Assembly: GCF_004114915.1 (NCBI RefSeq)
Contig: NZ_CP022219.1
Span: 6,292,501-6,356,500 of the forward strand
From: Bradyrhizobium guangxiense
GTDB lineage: Bacteria > Pseudomonadota > Alphaproteobacteria > Rhizobiales > Xanthobacteraceae
Length of the DNA: 64,000 bases
Direction: 5' to 3'
The position numbers were made by a program, and so were the translations under genes. The notes below the pieces were generated by a model, which did no database searches, had not been told where the DNA came from, and saw only the letters and a list, made by a program, of their open reading frames with translations. Every line of letters begins with the position of its first letter. The stretch's first letter is position 1. Shown here piece by piece: positions 36,402 to 44,454 of this stretch.

Positions 36402-37241
36402 ATGGACGCGACCACACTGCTAACGTCACAATCGATGACCGTCTCCGAGTTTCGCTGCGACGCGGGACCGGACGACACGCCGTTCGCCGAATGCCGTACC
36501 GGGCATTCCATCGCCTATGTCCGCTCGGGCAGCTTTGGCTGCCATTGCCGCGCCGGCTTCTTCGATCTGGTGGCGGGCTGCATGCTGGTCGGCGCGCCCG
36601 GCGAGGAATACACCTGCACGCACGAGCATGTCAGCGGCGATGTCTGCCTGTCGTTCTTCCTCAGCGAGGACATGGTCGATGCGCTCGGCGGCCGGCGCGA
36701 GATCTGGCAGGTCGGCGCCACGCCGCCGCTGCCCGAATTGATGGTGCTGGGCGAGCTCGCCCAGACGGCGGCAGATGGCAACAGCGACATCGGCCTCGAC
36801 GAAGTCGGCCAGATCCTGGCCGGACGTTTCGTCGACGTGGTTTCTGGCAAGCCGCGCAAGCCGGCCACGCCGACTGCGCGCGACCGCCGCCGCGCGGTCG
36901 AGGCCGCGCTGTGGATCGACGACAATTCGCATGCCGAGGTCGACCTCGAACAGGCAGCACGGCAGGCGGGCCTCAGCCCGTTCCATTTCCTGCGGTTGTT
37001 CTCGAGTGTGCTCGGCGTCACCCCGCATCAATATCTGGTGCGCTCGCGACTGCGGCACGCGGCTCGGCTGCTCGCTGACGACGACATCGCCGTCACCGAC
37101 GTCGCCTATGACGTCGGCTTCGGCGATCTCTCCAACTTCGTCCGCACCTTCCACCGCGCCGCCGGCGTCTCGCCGAGCAAGTTCCGCCAGGCCTCGCGCG
37201 GGGAGCGCAAGATTCTCCAAGAGCAGCTCGCCCCCAATTAA
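36402..37241 (+). CDS. AraC family regulator with Cys-rich sensor domain
   Basis: A 279-residue AraC-type regulator. The C-terminal double HTH is '[48 protein letters not shown]' and '[33 protein letters not shown]'-type text. The N-terminal cupin-like part contains seven Cys at residues 19, 31, 47, 49, 60, 72 and 82, with H48, H74 and H76 between them. That is unusual for the family and could bind a metal or sense redox or alkylation. It follows ogt by 10 bp, so the two are probably cotranscribed. Confidence 0.9.
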   Translation: MDATTLLTSQSMTVSEFRCDAGPDDTPFAECRTGHSIAYVRSGSFGCHCRAGFFDLVAGCMLVGAPGEEYTCTHEHVSGDVCLSFFLSEDMVDALGGRREIWQVGATPPLPELMVLGELAQTAADGNSDIGLDEVGQILAGRFVDVVSGKPRKPATPTARDRRRAVEAALWIDDNSHAEVDLEQAARQAGLSPFHFLRLFSSVLGVTPHQYLVRSRLRHAARLLADDDIAVTDVAYDVGFGDLSNFVRTFHRAAGVSPSKFRQASRGERKILQEQLAPN

Positions 37242-37297
37242 ATAGGTTCATCTCCGGCGCGCGCCACTTTCGGCGCGCTTTGGAACTGGAGACGAGC

Positions 37298-37657
37298 ATG
37301 TACGACCACATCGGACTTCGCGTTGCCGACCTCGACGCCGCGACACGCTTCTACACCGCGGCGCTGGCGCCGCTCGGTTATGTCCTGTGCTCAAGCGGCG
37401 AAGGCTATGCCGGCTTCGGGCCGAAGGGCGAGCCGGCGTTGTGGCTGCACCTGAACAAGGGCCACAAGGCCGACGGCGCGCACATTGCATTTCGCGCCAA
37501 GAGCCATGACGCGGTCAAGGCGTTCCACAGCGAAGGCTTGAAGAGTGGTGGCCGTGACAATGGCGGCGCCGGCCCGCGCAAGGATTACAGCCCGACCTAT
37601 TACGCGGCGTTCCTGATTGATCCCGATGGCAACAATGTCGAGGCGGTTTGTAGCTGA
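37298..37657 (+). CDS. VOC family (glyoxalase/dioxygenase-like) protein
   Basis: A 119-residue vicinal-oxygen-chelate protein of the bleomycin-resistance/glyoxalase fold. It opens 'YDHIGLRVADLDAATRFY' and has 'HIAFRAKSHDAVKAFHSEGLKSGG' and 'YYAAFLIDPDGNNVEAVC' with the metal-site His and Glu. The substrate is unknown. It may be coexpressed with the AraC gene 56 bp upstream. Confidence 0.9.
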   Translation: MYDHIGLRVADLDAATRFYTAALAPLGYVLCSSGEGYAGFGPKGEPALWLHLNKGHKADGAHIAFRAKSHDAVKAFHSEGLKSGGRDNGGAGPRKDYSPTYYAAFLIDPDGNNVEAVCS

Positions 37658-37787
37658 GCTCCAGCCGCTGACGAGATTTCGTGGTGGGCAAAGCGGCGCG
37701 TGCCCACCGACCGACCGCATCAATCCAAATGGTGGGCACGGCACTGCGCGCCTTCCACTCTACAAGACTGCATTTGAGGAAACTCCC

Positions 37788-38189
37788 ATGGCCTCCATTC
37801 ACAACGACATTCCCATCGACGCCGCGGCGCACGACGTCTGGGACGCGGTGCGCGACTTCGGCGCGCTGCATGAACGGCTGGTGCCCGGCTTCGTCACCGC
37901 CTGCACGCTCGACGGCGATGCACGCATCGTCACCTTCGCCAACGGCTCGGTGGCGCGCGAGGGGCTGGTCGATTGCGACGATGCGCGGCGGCGTCTCGTC
38001 TATGCCATCAACAACGAGCGACTGAAGCACTACAGCGCTTCGGTGCAGGTGATCGACGACGGCGAGCAGAGAAGCCGCCTGGTGTGGATCATCGACATGC
38101 TGCCGAACGAGCTTGCACCCTACGTGCTGGGACAGACCAAGGACGCCGTCATCGCCATTCAGAAGGCGTTTCCGCCTGCCGCGGCCTGA
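37788..38189 (+). CDS. SRPBCC family (polyketide cyclase-like) protein
   Basis: A 133-residue START/Bet v1-fold protein. The opening 'DIPIDAAAHDVWDAVRDFGALHERLVPG' and 'RSRLVWIIDMLPNELAPYVLGQTKDAVIAIQKAF' are the typical ends of polyketide-cyclase/SRPBCC proteins that bind hydrophobic ligands. No catalytic residues are diagnostic. ATG 37788 follows GAGGA. Its role is unknown. Confidence 0.88.
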   Translation: MASIHNDIPIDAAAHDVWDAVRDFGALHERLVPGFVTACTLDGDARIVTFANGSVAREGLVDCDDARRRLVYAINNERLKHYSASVQVIDDGEQRSRLVWIIDMLPNELAPYVLGQTKDAVIAIQKAFPPAAA

Positions 38190-38235
38190 CTGCCCTCTGT
38201 GCATTGCCTCACAGAGCTCTGCCCTCGCCAGCCCG

Positions 38236-38385
38236 ATGATGAGCGGCATGATGGAGAACGGCGGCGGCGGATTTGGGGGCGGTCTTGGTGGCGGCACTCT
38301 CGGCGGTGGTGTCGGCGCGCCCGATTACGGCGGCTACACGCCGATGGGCGGCGGCGGCGGGCATCGCCGCCACAAGCATCGCTAG
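38236..38385 (+). CDS. possible small Gly/His-rich protein, 49 aa
   Basis: A short frame with a Met-rich start, a Gly-rich middle and a basic/His tail (HRRHKHR). The composition resembles some small envelope proteins, but the reading could equally be chance in GC-rich DNA. It lies between SRPBCC and the MATE gene and overlaps the MATE stop by 4 nt. Confidence 0.3.
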   Translation: MMSGMMENGGGGFGGGLGGGTLGGGVGAPDYGGYTPMGGGGGHRRHKHR

Positions 38386-39827
38386 TCGGCAAGACCGGAC
38401 AGAGCCGGCCTGATCGCAGTCTTGCCGCCACGCGGTCCCCAGCGCGTCAACACGACGCTGGAGCATGAGAGCAGGCCGAGCACGACCATCGAGCTCGCAG
38501 CCAGCCAGAAGAAGCTTTGCGCGGTGGCCTCGTGGGTGGTCAACCACCAGCCGACGGCCGAGATGTAGATCAGCCGTGCCGTCTGCGCCAGCACCGGCCC
38601 GATCACCTTGGCGGCGCCTTGCGATGAGAAATACATCGTCGTGGCAAGGCCGAAGAACGCGTAGAACGGTCCGACCGTCGAGAGATATTGATGGCTCGCG
38701 GCGCGCACGGCTGCGCTGTCGGTGAAGATGTTGATCCAGAGATCGGGGAACGTCGCCACGATGCATGCGGGCGCGCCCACGGCGACGAAGGCGGCAGCGC
38801 TGGCGATCCAGGTGACGCGCCGGGCGCGCGCGATGTTGCCTGCGCCGATCGCCATCCCCACCATCGGCACGCAGGCGATGCCGAACGAGAATGCGATCGA
38901 GGTCAGCAGGAATTCGAGCCGCGCACCGACGCCGTAGCCGGCGAGGATCGCGGTGCCGAACTTCGCCAGCATGTGGGTGAAGATCGAGATCGTCAGCACC
39001 GATTGCAGCGGCGAGAAGCAGGCAATGGCGCCGACCTTCAGGATGTCGAAGAACATCGCCCATTGGATCCGCAGGCCGCGCAACCGCGGCGTGATCCGCG
39101 CGCGGCCGGAGAACAGGTACCAGCCCATGATGCCGATGTTCATGGTGTAGGCGATCAGCGCGCCGGCGGCGACGCCGCGCATGCCGAACTGCGGCACCGG
39201 CCCGAGCCCGAGGCCGAGCGTGCCGCCGAGCACGATCTGCCAGGCCGCGGAGTTGAGGATGAGGAACGACGGCAGCTTCATGTTGCCGGTGCCGCGCAGC
39301 ACGCCGGCCATGGTGTTGAGCAGCCAGGGCAGCACGGCGCCGCCGAAGAACACCTGCGTGTAGGCGACCGCATGGGTCAGCACATCGCCGCGGCCGCCCA
39401 ACATCTCGAGCACTTTGGGCCCGAAGATCAGCATGCCCAGCATGAAGACGAGGCCGAAGCTGATGCCGATCAGCATCGCGTGCACGGCCAGCGTGCCGGC
39501 GCGATCGCGGTCCCCGGCGCCGAGCGCGCGTGCAATGGCGGACGCCACCGCACCGCCCATGGCGCCGCCCGACATCGTCATGGTCAGGATCACGGTCGGG
39601 AACACCAGCGCCATCGCAGCCAGCGCCTCGACGCCGAGCCGGCCGATATAGGATGTCTCCGCGATCACCGTACAGGTGCCGGCCGACAGCGCGATCACGT
39701 TGGGCCAGGCGAGGCCGAGCAGCGTGCGCAGGATCGGCCCGTCCGTCAGCGCGCTTCGTATCGGCCGCGGAGGCGGCGGCAGCGGACGCTCTTGCTCATC
39801 GACCGGGATTTCGGCGATGTCGGACAT
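38382..39827 (-). CDS. MATE family efflux transporter (NorM-like)
   Basis: A 481-residue multidrug and toxic-compound extrusion pump with about 12 hydrophobic segments. 'ALMFPTVILTMTMSGGAMGGAVASAIARALGAGD'-type text and 'GAGNIARARRVTWIASAAAFVAVGAPACIV' are MATE blocks. It is not closely similar to the first MATE at 16151-17476. An N-terminal cytoplasmic Pro-rich tail of about 30 residues precedes helix 1. The start is ATG 39827. Confidence 0.93.
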   Translation of the reverse strand: MSDIAEIPVDEQERPLPPPPRPIRSALTDGPILRTLLGLAWPNVIALSAGTCTVIAETSYIGRLGVEALAAMALVFPTVILTMTMSGGAMGGAVASAIARALGAGDRDRAGTLAVHAMLIGISFGLVFMLGMLIFGPKVLEMLGGRGDVLTHAVAYTQVFFGGAVLPWLLNTMAGVLRGTGNMKLPSFLILNSAAWQIVLGGTLGLGLGPVPQFGMRGVAAGALIAYTMNIGIMGWYLFSGRARITPRLRGLRIQWAMFFDILKVGAIACFSPLQSVLTISIFTHMLAKFGTAILAGYGVGARLEFLLTSIAFSFGIACVPMVGMAIGAGNIARARRVTWIASAAAFVAVGAPACIVATFPDLWINIFTDSAAVRAASHQYLSTVGPFYAFFGLATTMYFSSQGAAKVIGPVLAQTARLIYISAVGWWLTTHEATAQSFFWLAASSMVVLGLLSCSSVVLTRWGPRGGKTAIRPALSGLAD

Positions 39828-39994
39828 TTCCCCTCCGGGGCACGAGCGCCATTGGCGGCGCGGCAATGCGTAGGTGTGCCAATTAATTCATTCGCGCGCA
39901 GGGCGCGGCGCGGGGCTTGTTAGCACGGCGATTGCCGATTCCTCCTGCGTAGCGCGCAGGCGTGCCCTGCGGCAGCGCATTCCAATAGGTGAAA

Positions 39995-41047
39995 TCACCC
40001 AATCGTCCACACCAGCGGTGGCCGCGCTGCTGCCGTCGGCCGCAGATGCACACCGAGATGTCGGCCGCATCCCGCAGCCAACCCTTCAAACAATCCCTCC
40101 AGCACTTTTGCGCAGGCAGGATGATAGTCGGCGACATCATCCATCAACTTCCAGCTCTGCTGGCGGATCTCGAAACTGCCTTCAGACTGCGTCGTCTCAG
40201 CCGAATCATCCTGCGCAGCAGACAGCGCGTTCAGGAAAGCGGCAAACTCTTTCGCGCCGCCGCGGGCCATCGACAGTGCTGCCGCGACCTCGTCGAAATA
40301 TTGCATCCCGATCAGCTTGCCGGTGAGATGCAGCAGATAGCCGGCATCTTCGGGGCCGAACAGCTGCACCATCACGGGCGCGGCGGTGCGGACATATTCC
40401 ATGGCGTAGTTGCGATAGGCTTTTTCGAGCCGCGGCTTCGGCCAGCTCGCCACGGGTAATGCCGGCGCTGTCTTCGGGTCGAACAACGGCGCCTCCAGAT
40501 GCCGCGCGAACACCAGACGCAGGTCGAGCTCGAGCGGATGGTCGTATTGGTGGTAGTAACCCTCCAGCCCGTCCTGGCCGTCGACGCTCTGCTTGGTGCA
40601 GACGAAGCCAAGCCTGGTATCGCCGAGCGCGACGCCGTTGTTGGCGTGCCAGCCGCGCAGCATCGCGCGGGAGACCTCACCCGGCACGCCGCAGATCGCG
40701 GTGCCTTTCCAGATCCAGCGCGGCGGCGGATAACGGATCCAGGCCTTGGCGTCGCTCTCATACATGTATTCGACATGCACGCCGCCGATCCAGTTGGAGA
40801 GGTAGTGATATTGTGCGGCCGCGACCGCCGGCGGCAGATGATCGATGCCGAGCTTCCTGAGCCCCGGCAGGAAGCGCTCCTGCTGCTGACGGCGGAAGAC
40901 GCGGAAAACAAACTCCGCCGCATCGGCGGTACTACGACGCGTGACGACGGTGAGGACGAGGCCGGTGAAATAGGCGTGATAGAGGTCGGCGACCGCGCGC
41001 CAGCGCTTCCATTGGGCTTCCTGCGCGGGATCTGATGCGGTGGTCAT
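39995..41047 (-). CDS. unrecognised 350-residue protein
   Basis: I do not recognise the family. The protein is soluble, without signal or membrane segment, and contains many aromatic residues ('YHYLSNWIGGVHVEYMYESDAKAWIRYPPPRWIW', 'EGYYHQYDHPLEL'). Three short Cys or His sites are not arranged as a known motif. It resembles in general look proteins that bind hydrophobic ligands in mixed alpha/beta folds, but that is weak. It lies 33 bp after the PAS gene on the same strand. Confidence 0.75.
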   Translation of the reverse strand: MTTASDPAQEAQWKRWRAVADLYHAYFTGLVLTVVTRRSTADAAEFVFRVFRRQQQERFLPGLRKLGIDHLPPAVAAAQYHYLSNWIGGVHVEYMYESDAKAWIRYPPPRWIWKGTAICGVPGEVSRAMLRGWHANNGVALGDTRLGFVCTKQSVDGQDGLEGYYHQYDHPLELDLRLVFARHLEAPLFDPKTAPALPVASWPKPRLEKAYRNYAMEYVRTAAPVMVQLFGPEDAGYLLHLTGKLIGMQYFDEVAAALSMARGGAKEFAAFLNALSAAQDDSAETTQSEGSFEIRQQSWKLMDDVADYHPACAKVLEGLFEGLAAGCGRHLGVHLRPTAAARPPLVWTIG

Positions 41048-41080
41048 GTTTGCTCCCGATCGATGTTTTGATCGAGTGTG

Positions 41081-41569
41081 TCACTGCACCCCACGGCAGG
41101 CAACATGACGTCCACGCAAGGCGCTCTGCACGAGCGCTCGCCAATTCCGCATCACGAAGTTTTGCGGCGGCGCCTTGGCCGCGCGCTCTCGCTCGATCCG
41201 CTCGGTGGCATCACGCGCCATCGCGACAGATCCGAGGACGTTGCCGCTGGAATCCCGCACCAAGGCGAAGGTCATCTCGATGTAGAGCTTGCGCCCGCTC
41301 TTGTGCAGTGCGCGGGTCAGCGTCGGCTTGCCCGCAAGCTTCATCGCGCCGCTGGCCAGGGCAGCTTCAAACCCTTTCCAGTGCGCGGCGCGCAGATGCT
41401 CGGGAATGATCAAATCGAGATTCTGGCCGAGTGCTTCCGCCGCGGAAAAGCCGAACAGCGCCGTCGCTGCACGGTTCCAGCGCATGATCGTGCCGGAGCG
41501 ATCCGAATAGATCAGCGCGTCCGCGACGTCGCCGATGATCTGTGCGTCGAGTTGGAACTGATCGGTCAT
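41081..41569 (-). CDS. PAS-domain S-box protein without an output domain
   Basis: A 162-residue protein that is nearly all PAS. The S-box run is 'ALIYSDRSGTIMRWNRAATALFGFSAAEALGQNLDLIIPEHLRAAHWKGF'-type text, followed by a PAC-like 'LYIEMTFALVRDSSGNVLGSVAMARDATERIERER'. The C-terminal about 30 residues are basic. There is no kinase, GGDEF or HTH part, so it would have to signal through another protein. The next gene downstream is the 350-residue unknown. Confidence 0.9.
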   Translation of the reverse strand: MTDQFQLDAQIIGDVADALIYSDRSGTIMRWNRAATALFGFSAAEALGQNLDLIIPEHLRAAHWKGFEAALASGAMKLAGKPTLTRALHKSGRKLYIEMTFALVRDSSGNVLGSVAMARDATERIERERAAKAPPQNFVMRNWRALVQSALRGRHVACRGVQ

Positions 41570-41618
41570 GTCGCCACCTCGCATGTAGCTGGTTTTGCGT
41601 ATCGTGACCCACGTTCGG

Positions 41619-41722
41619 TGTCATCGCCCGACTTGATCGGGCGATCCAGTACTCCGAGGCGGAAGTGATCAAATCGGGAGGCCGCGGCGTACTGGATGGC
41701 CCGGTCAAGCCGGGGCATGACA
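41619..41722. repeat. intergenic REP-like palindromic element
   Basis: The ends TGTCAT and ATGACA are complementary. Internal arms 'cgcccgacttgatcgggcg', 'gatccagtac' and 'gtactggat' form further stems. This is a common rhizobial form. It occupies the gap between dcd and the PAS gene. Confidence 0.7.
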
Positions 41723-41735
41723 GTAGAGTGTGCAG

Positions 41736-42872
41736 CTATACCCGGAAATGCTTCGATAGTTTGAGGCCCTGCGCCTGGTAGTTCGAGCCGATGCGCTGGC
41801 CGTACATCGCGTCGGGACGGGCCAGCATCTTCTCGTAGACGAGGCGGCCGACGATCTGGCCGTGCTCCAGGATGAACGGCACTTCGCGCGAGCGCACTTC
41901 CAGCACGGCGCGCGATCCTAGCCCGCCCGCGCCGGCATAGCCGAAGCCGGGATCGAAGAATCCGGCATAATGCACGCGGAATTCGCCGACCAGGGGATCG
42001 AACGGCACCATCTCCGCGGCGTAATCGGGCGGCACCTGCACGGCTTCCTTGGAGGCGAGGATGTAGAACTCGCCGGGATCGAGGATCAGGCTGCCATCGG
42101 GACGGGCCGAGATCGGTTCCCAGAAATCCTCCACCGCATAGCCGGAGCGGCGGTCGACATCGACGACGCCGGTGTGGCGCTTGGCGCGGTAGCCGACAAA
42201 ACCATTCGCCTTCTCGCCCGACAGATCGACCGAGACGGCAACGCCGCCGGAGAGATCGGCATCGTCGATGTCGACGAGACGCTCGGCCGCATGCAGCGCA
42301 TCGAGCTCGTCGGCATTGAGGATGGCATCGCCGGTGCGGAAGCGGACCTGGCTGAGGCGCGAGCCCTCGCGCACCAGCACCGGAAACGTCTTCGGGCTGA
42401 TCTCGGCATAGAGCGGGCCGTGGTAGCCGGCGCCGATCATGTCAAAGCGGCGGGTGCCATCGGCGATCACGCGGGGGAAGACGTCGAGCCGGCCGGTCGA
42501 GCTCTTCGGATTGGCGGCCGCAACGATCTCCGGCGGCAGCGCCAGGCTTTCCAGCAGCGGCACGATGTAGACGCAGTTGGTCTCCAGCACCGCGCCGTCG
42601 GCGAGGCTGAACTCGTGCAACTTCAACTCGTCGATGCGCTCGGCGACGGTGGCGCCAGGACCGGGGAGGAAGCTGGCACGGACGCGATAGGCGATGTCGC
42701 CGAGGCGGAGATCGAGGCTGGCCGGCTGGATCTGGCTCTCGACGAAGTCGTAGGCGGGCAGGATGAGCCCCGCCTCCGCCATCGCCGCGATCATGCGGTC
42801 GGGCAGGATACCATTGGCGTCGGGCGCGACCGTGAACGTCAACGGGGGGTCCTCATCAGGGGTCAAGTGCAT
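41736..42872 (-). CDS. dcd: 2'-deoxycytidine 5'-triphosphate deaminase, double-length form
   Basis: Deaminates dCTP to dUTP for thymidylate supply. At 378 aa it is about twice the length of the enterobacterial enzyme and appears to be two dUTPase-fold domains fused. The N-terminal half has 'NPKSSTGRLDVFPRVIADG', resembling the catalytic S/R block, and the C-terminal half has a second strand-rich domain ending 'ILEHGQIVGRLVYEKM'. This long form is usual in rhizobia. ATG 42872 is used. Confidence 0.9.
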   Translation of the reverse strand: MHLTPDEDPPLTFTVAPDANGILPDRMIAAMAEAGLILPAYDFVESQIQPASLDLRLGDIAYRVRASFLPGPGATVAERIDELKLHEFSLADGAVLETNCVYIVPLLESLALPPEIVAAANPKSSTGRLDVFPRVIADGTRRFDMIGAGYHGPLYAEISPKTFPVLVREGSRLSQVRFRTGDAILNADELDALHAAERLVDIDDADLSGGVAVSVDLSGEKANGFVGYRAKRHTGVVDVDRRSGYAVEDFWEPISARPDGSLILDPGEFYILASKEAVQVPPDYAAEMVPFDPLVGEFRVHYAGFFDPGFGYAGAGGLGSRAVLEVRSREVPFILEHGQIVGRLVYEKMLARPDAMYGQRIGSNYQAQGLKLSKHFRV

Positions 42873-42919
42873 CCGGACATGCGGGAAATACAAGTCTTTT
42901 ACGGCTATCCGATGGACGC

Positions 42920-42948
42920 CTTGACGGAAAGGGCATTGCGGAATATGA
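42920..42948 (+). promoter_or_regulatory. probable sigma-70-type promoter for metZ
   Basis: CTTGAC at 42920-42925 and ATATGA at 42943-42948 with a 17-bp spacer match alphaproteobacterial housekeeping promoters. The expected start near 42955 lies just before the riboswitch aptamer. Confidence 0.55.
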
Positions 42949-42960
42949 GCATCACTTATC

Positions 42961-43014
42961 CCGTGGTGATTTGAGCCGGCCGGCTTGCAGCCACGTTAAA
43001 TAAGTCGCTAAACA
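42961..43014 (+). ncRNA. SAM-II riboswitch aptamer
   Basis: The order of conserved blocks fits the SAM-II (metA) class: P1 stem CGTGG (42962-42966) with CCACG (42991-42995), the invariant 'gatttga' after the first arm, 'ggcttgcag' before the second, then 'gttaaataag' and 'cgctaaa'. A pseudoknot can form between GGCTT (42982-42986) and AAGTC (43002-43006), with one G-U pair. It is 92 bp before metZ, the expected target. SAM binding should reduce metZ expression. Confidence 0.92.
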
Positions 43015-43067
43015 GGCCGGGGACCTCTGTGATCCCGGCCCGTGGAGATATCCAGGCCGGTTTTTTT
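43015..43067 (+). terminator. terminator / antiterminator pair after the SAM-II aptamer
   Basis: Two mutually exclusive stems are present. GGCCGGGGA (43015-43023) can pair with TCCCGGCC (43033-43040). Alternatively CCGGCC (43035-43040) can pair with GGCCGG (43055-43060), which is followed by seven T residues (43061-43067). Thus the second stem is a Rho-independent terminator and the first an antiterminator. This suggests transcriptional control by the riboswitch. Confidence 0.75.
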
Positions 43068-43106
43068 GTGACCGTTTTCGCATTCACGGTCATGTCGGAG
43101 GGTCCT

Positions 43107-44294
43107 ATGTCGAAGTCGCCTGCTGCTTACCGTCCCGAAACCCGCCTGGTCCATTCCGGCACCCTGCGCTCGCAATATGGCGAGACGTCGGAGGCGCTGT
43201 TCCTGACGCAGGGCTACGTCTACAACAGCGCCGAGGAATGCGAGGCGCGGTTCAAGGGCGAGGACCCGGGCTTTATCTATTCGCGCTACTCCAACCCCAC
43301 CATCGCGATGTTCGAGCGCCGCATGATCGAGCTCGAGGGCGCCGAGGCGGCGCGCTCGGCGGCGACCGGCATGGCCGCGGTGACCACCGCGATCCTGGCG
43401 CCGCTCAAGGCCGGCGATCACGTGGTCGCCTCGCGCGCGCTGTTCGGCTCGTGCCTCTACGTCATTCAGGACCTGTTGCCGCGCTACGGCATCGAGACCA
43501 CGCTGGTCGACGGTGCCAATCTCGATGAATGGCAGCGCGCGGTGAAGCCCAACACCAAGACGTTCTTCCTGGAGAGCCCGACCAATCCAACGCTCGACGT
43601 GCTCGACATTCCCTCGATTGCCGAGATCGCGCACAAGGGCGGCGCGCGGCTCGTCGTCGACAATGTGTTCGCAACACCGATCTGGCAGAGCCCGCTCGCG
43701 CTCGGAGCCGACGTCGTGGTCTATTCCGCGACCAAGCATATCGACGGCCAGGGCCGCTGCCTCGGCGGCATCATCCTGTCGTCGGAAGCCTTCATCGCCG
43801 AGCACATCCACAACTTCATGCGCCAGACCGGCCCGTCGATCTCGCCGTTCAACGCCTGGGTTCTGCTCAAGGGCCTGGAGACGCTGGGCGTGCGCGTGCG
43901 CGCGCAGACCGACACGGCCGCACGCGTCGCCGAGGTGCTGGCGAGCCATCCGAAGATTTCGCGGCTGGTCTATCCCGGCCGCGCCGATCATCCGCAGGCG
44001 GCATTGGTGAAGAAGCAGATGCGCGGCGGCTCGACACTGGTCGGCTTCGAGGTCAAGGGTGGCAAGCAGGCCGCGTTCCGCGTGCTCAACGAGCTCAAGC
44101 TTGCGAAAATCTCGAACAATCTCGGCGACGCCAAGAGCCTCGTCACCCATCCGGCGACGACGACGCATCAGCGCCTGAAGCCGGAGGATCGCGCCGCGCT
44201 CGGCATCAGCGAGGGGTTCATCCGCTTCTCCGCGGGGCTGGAGCATGCCGACGATCTGATCGAGGATCTGACGGCGGCGCTGGAGAAGGCGTGA
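43107..44294 (+). CDS. metZ: O-succinylhomoserine sulfhydrylase
   Basis: Makes homocysteine from O-succinylhomoserine and sulphide, a step in methionine synthesis. This 395-residue PLP enzyme belongs to the Cys/Met metabolism family. The PLP Lys is K210 in 'VVYSATKHIDGQGRCLGG'. Other blocks are 'GFIYSRYSNPTIAMFE', 'ATGMAAVTTAIL' and 'LVTHPATTTHQRL'. ATG 43107 follows GGAGGG. Controlled by the SAM-II element upstream. Confidence 0.94.
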   Translation: MSKSPAAYRPETRLVHSGTLRSQYGETSEALFLTQGYVYNSAEECEARFKGEDPGFIYSRYSNPTIAMFERRMIELEGAEAARSAATGMAAVTTAILAPLKAGDHVVASRALFGSCLYVIQDLLPRYGIETTLVDGANLDEWQRAVKPNTKTFFLESPTNPTLDVLDIPSIAEIAHKGGARLVVDNVFATPIWQSPLALGADVVVYSATKHIDGQGRCLGGIILSSEAFIAEHIHNFMRQTGPSISPFNAWVLLKGLETLGVRVRAQTDTAARVAEVLASHPKISRLVYPGRADHPQAALVKKQMRGGSTLVGFEVKGGKQAAFRVLNELKLAKISNNLGDAKSLVTHPATTTHQRLKPEDRAALGISEGFIRFSAGLEHADDLIEDLTAALEKA

Positions 44295-44450
44295 TCTTCT
44301 TACCCTCCCCTGGAGGGGTAGGGTCGGCTCGCATAGAGCGCAGCGAAATGTGAGACGGGGTGGGGTGCGGTCTCTCCACATCCAACAGTGCCCGAATGGA
44401 GAGATCACCCCACCCGCTCGCGCAGCGCGCGATCGAGGGGAGGGTGAAGC
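44295..44450. repeat. intergenic repeat element after metZ
   Basis: The DNA contains 'ccctcccctggaggggtaggg', 'gagcgcagcgaaatgtgagacggggtgggg' and 'caccccacccgctcgcgcagcgcgcgatcgaggggagggtg'. The two G-rich and C-rich ends are complementary. This is a widespread Bradyrhizobium intergenic form. It separates metZ from the convergent SGNH gene and may act as a terminator for both. Confidence 0.6.
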
Positions 44451-44454
44451 AGCC

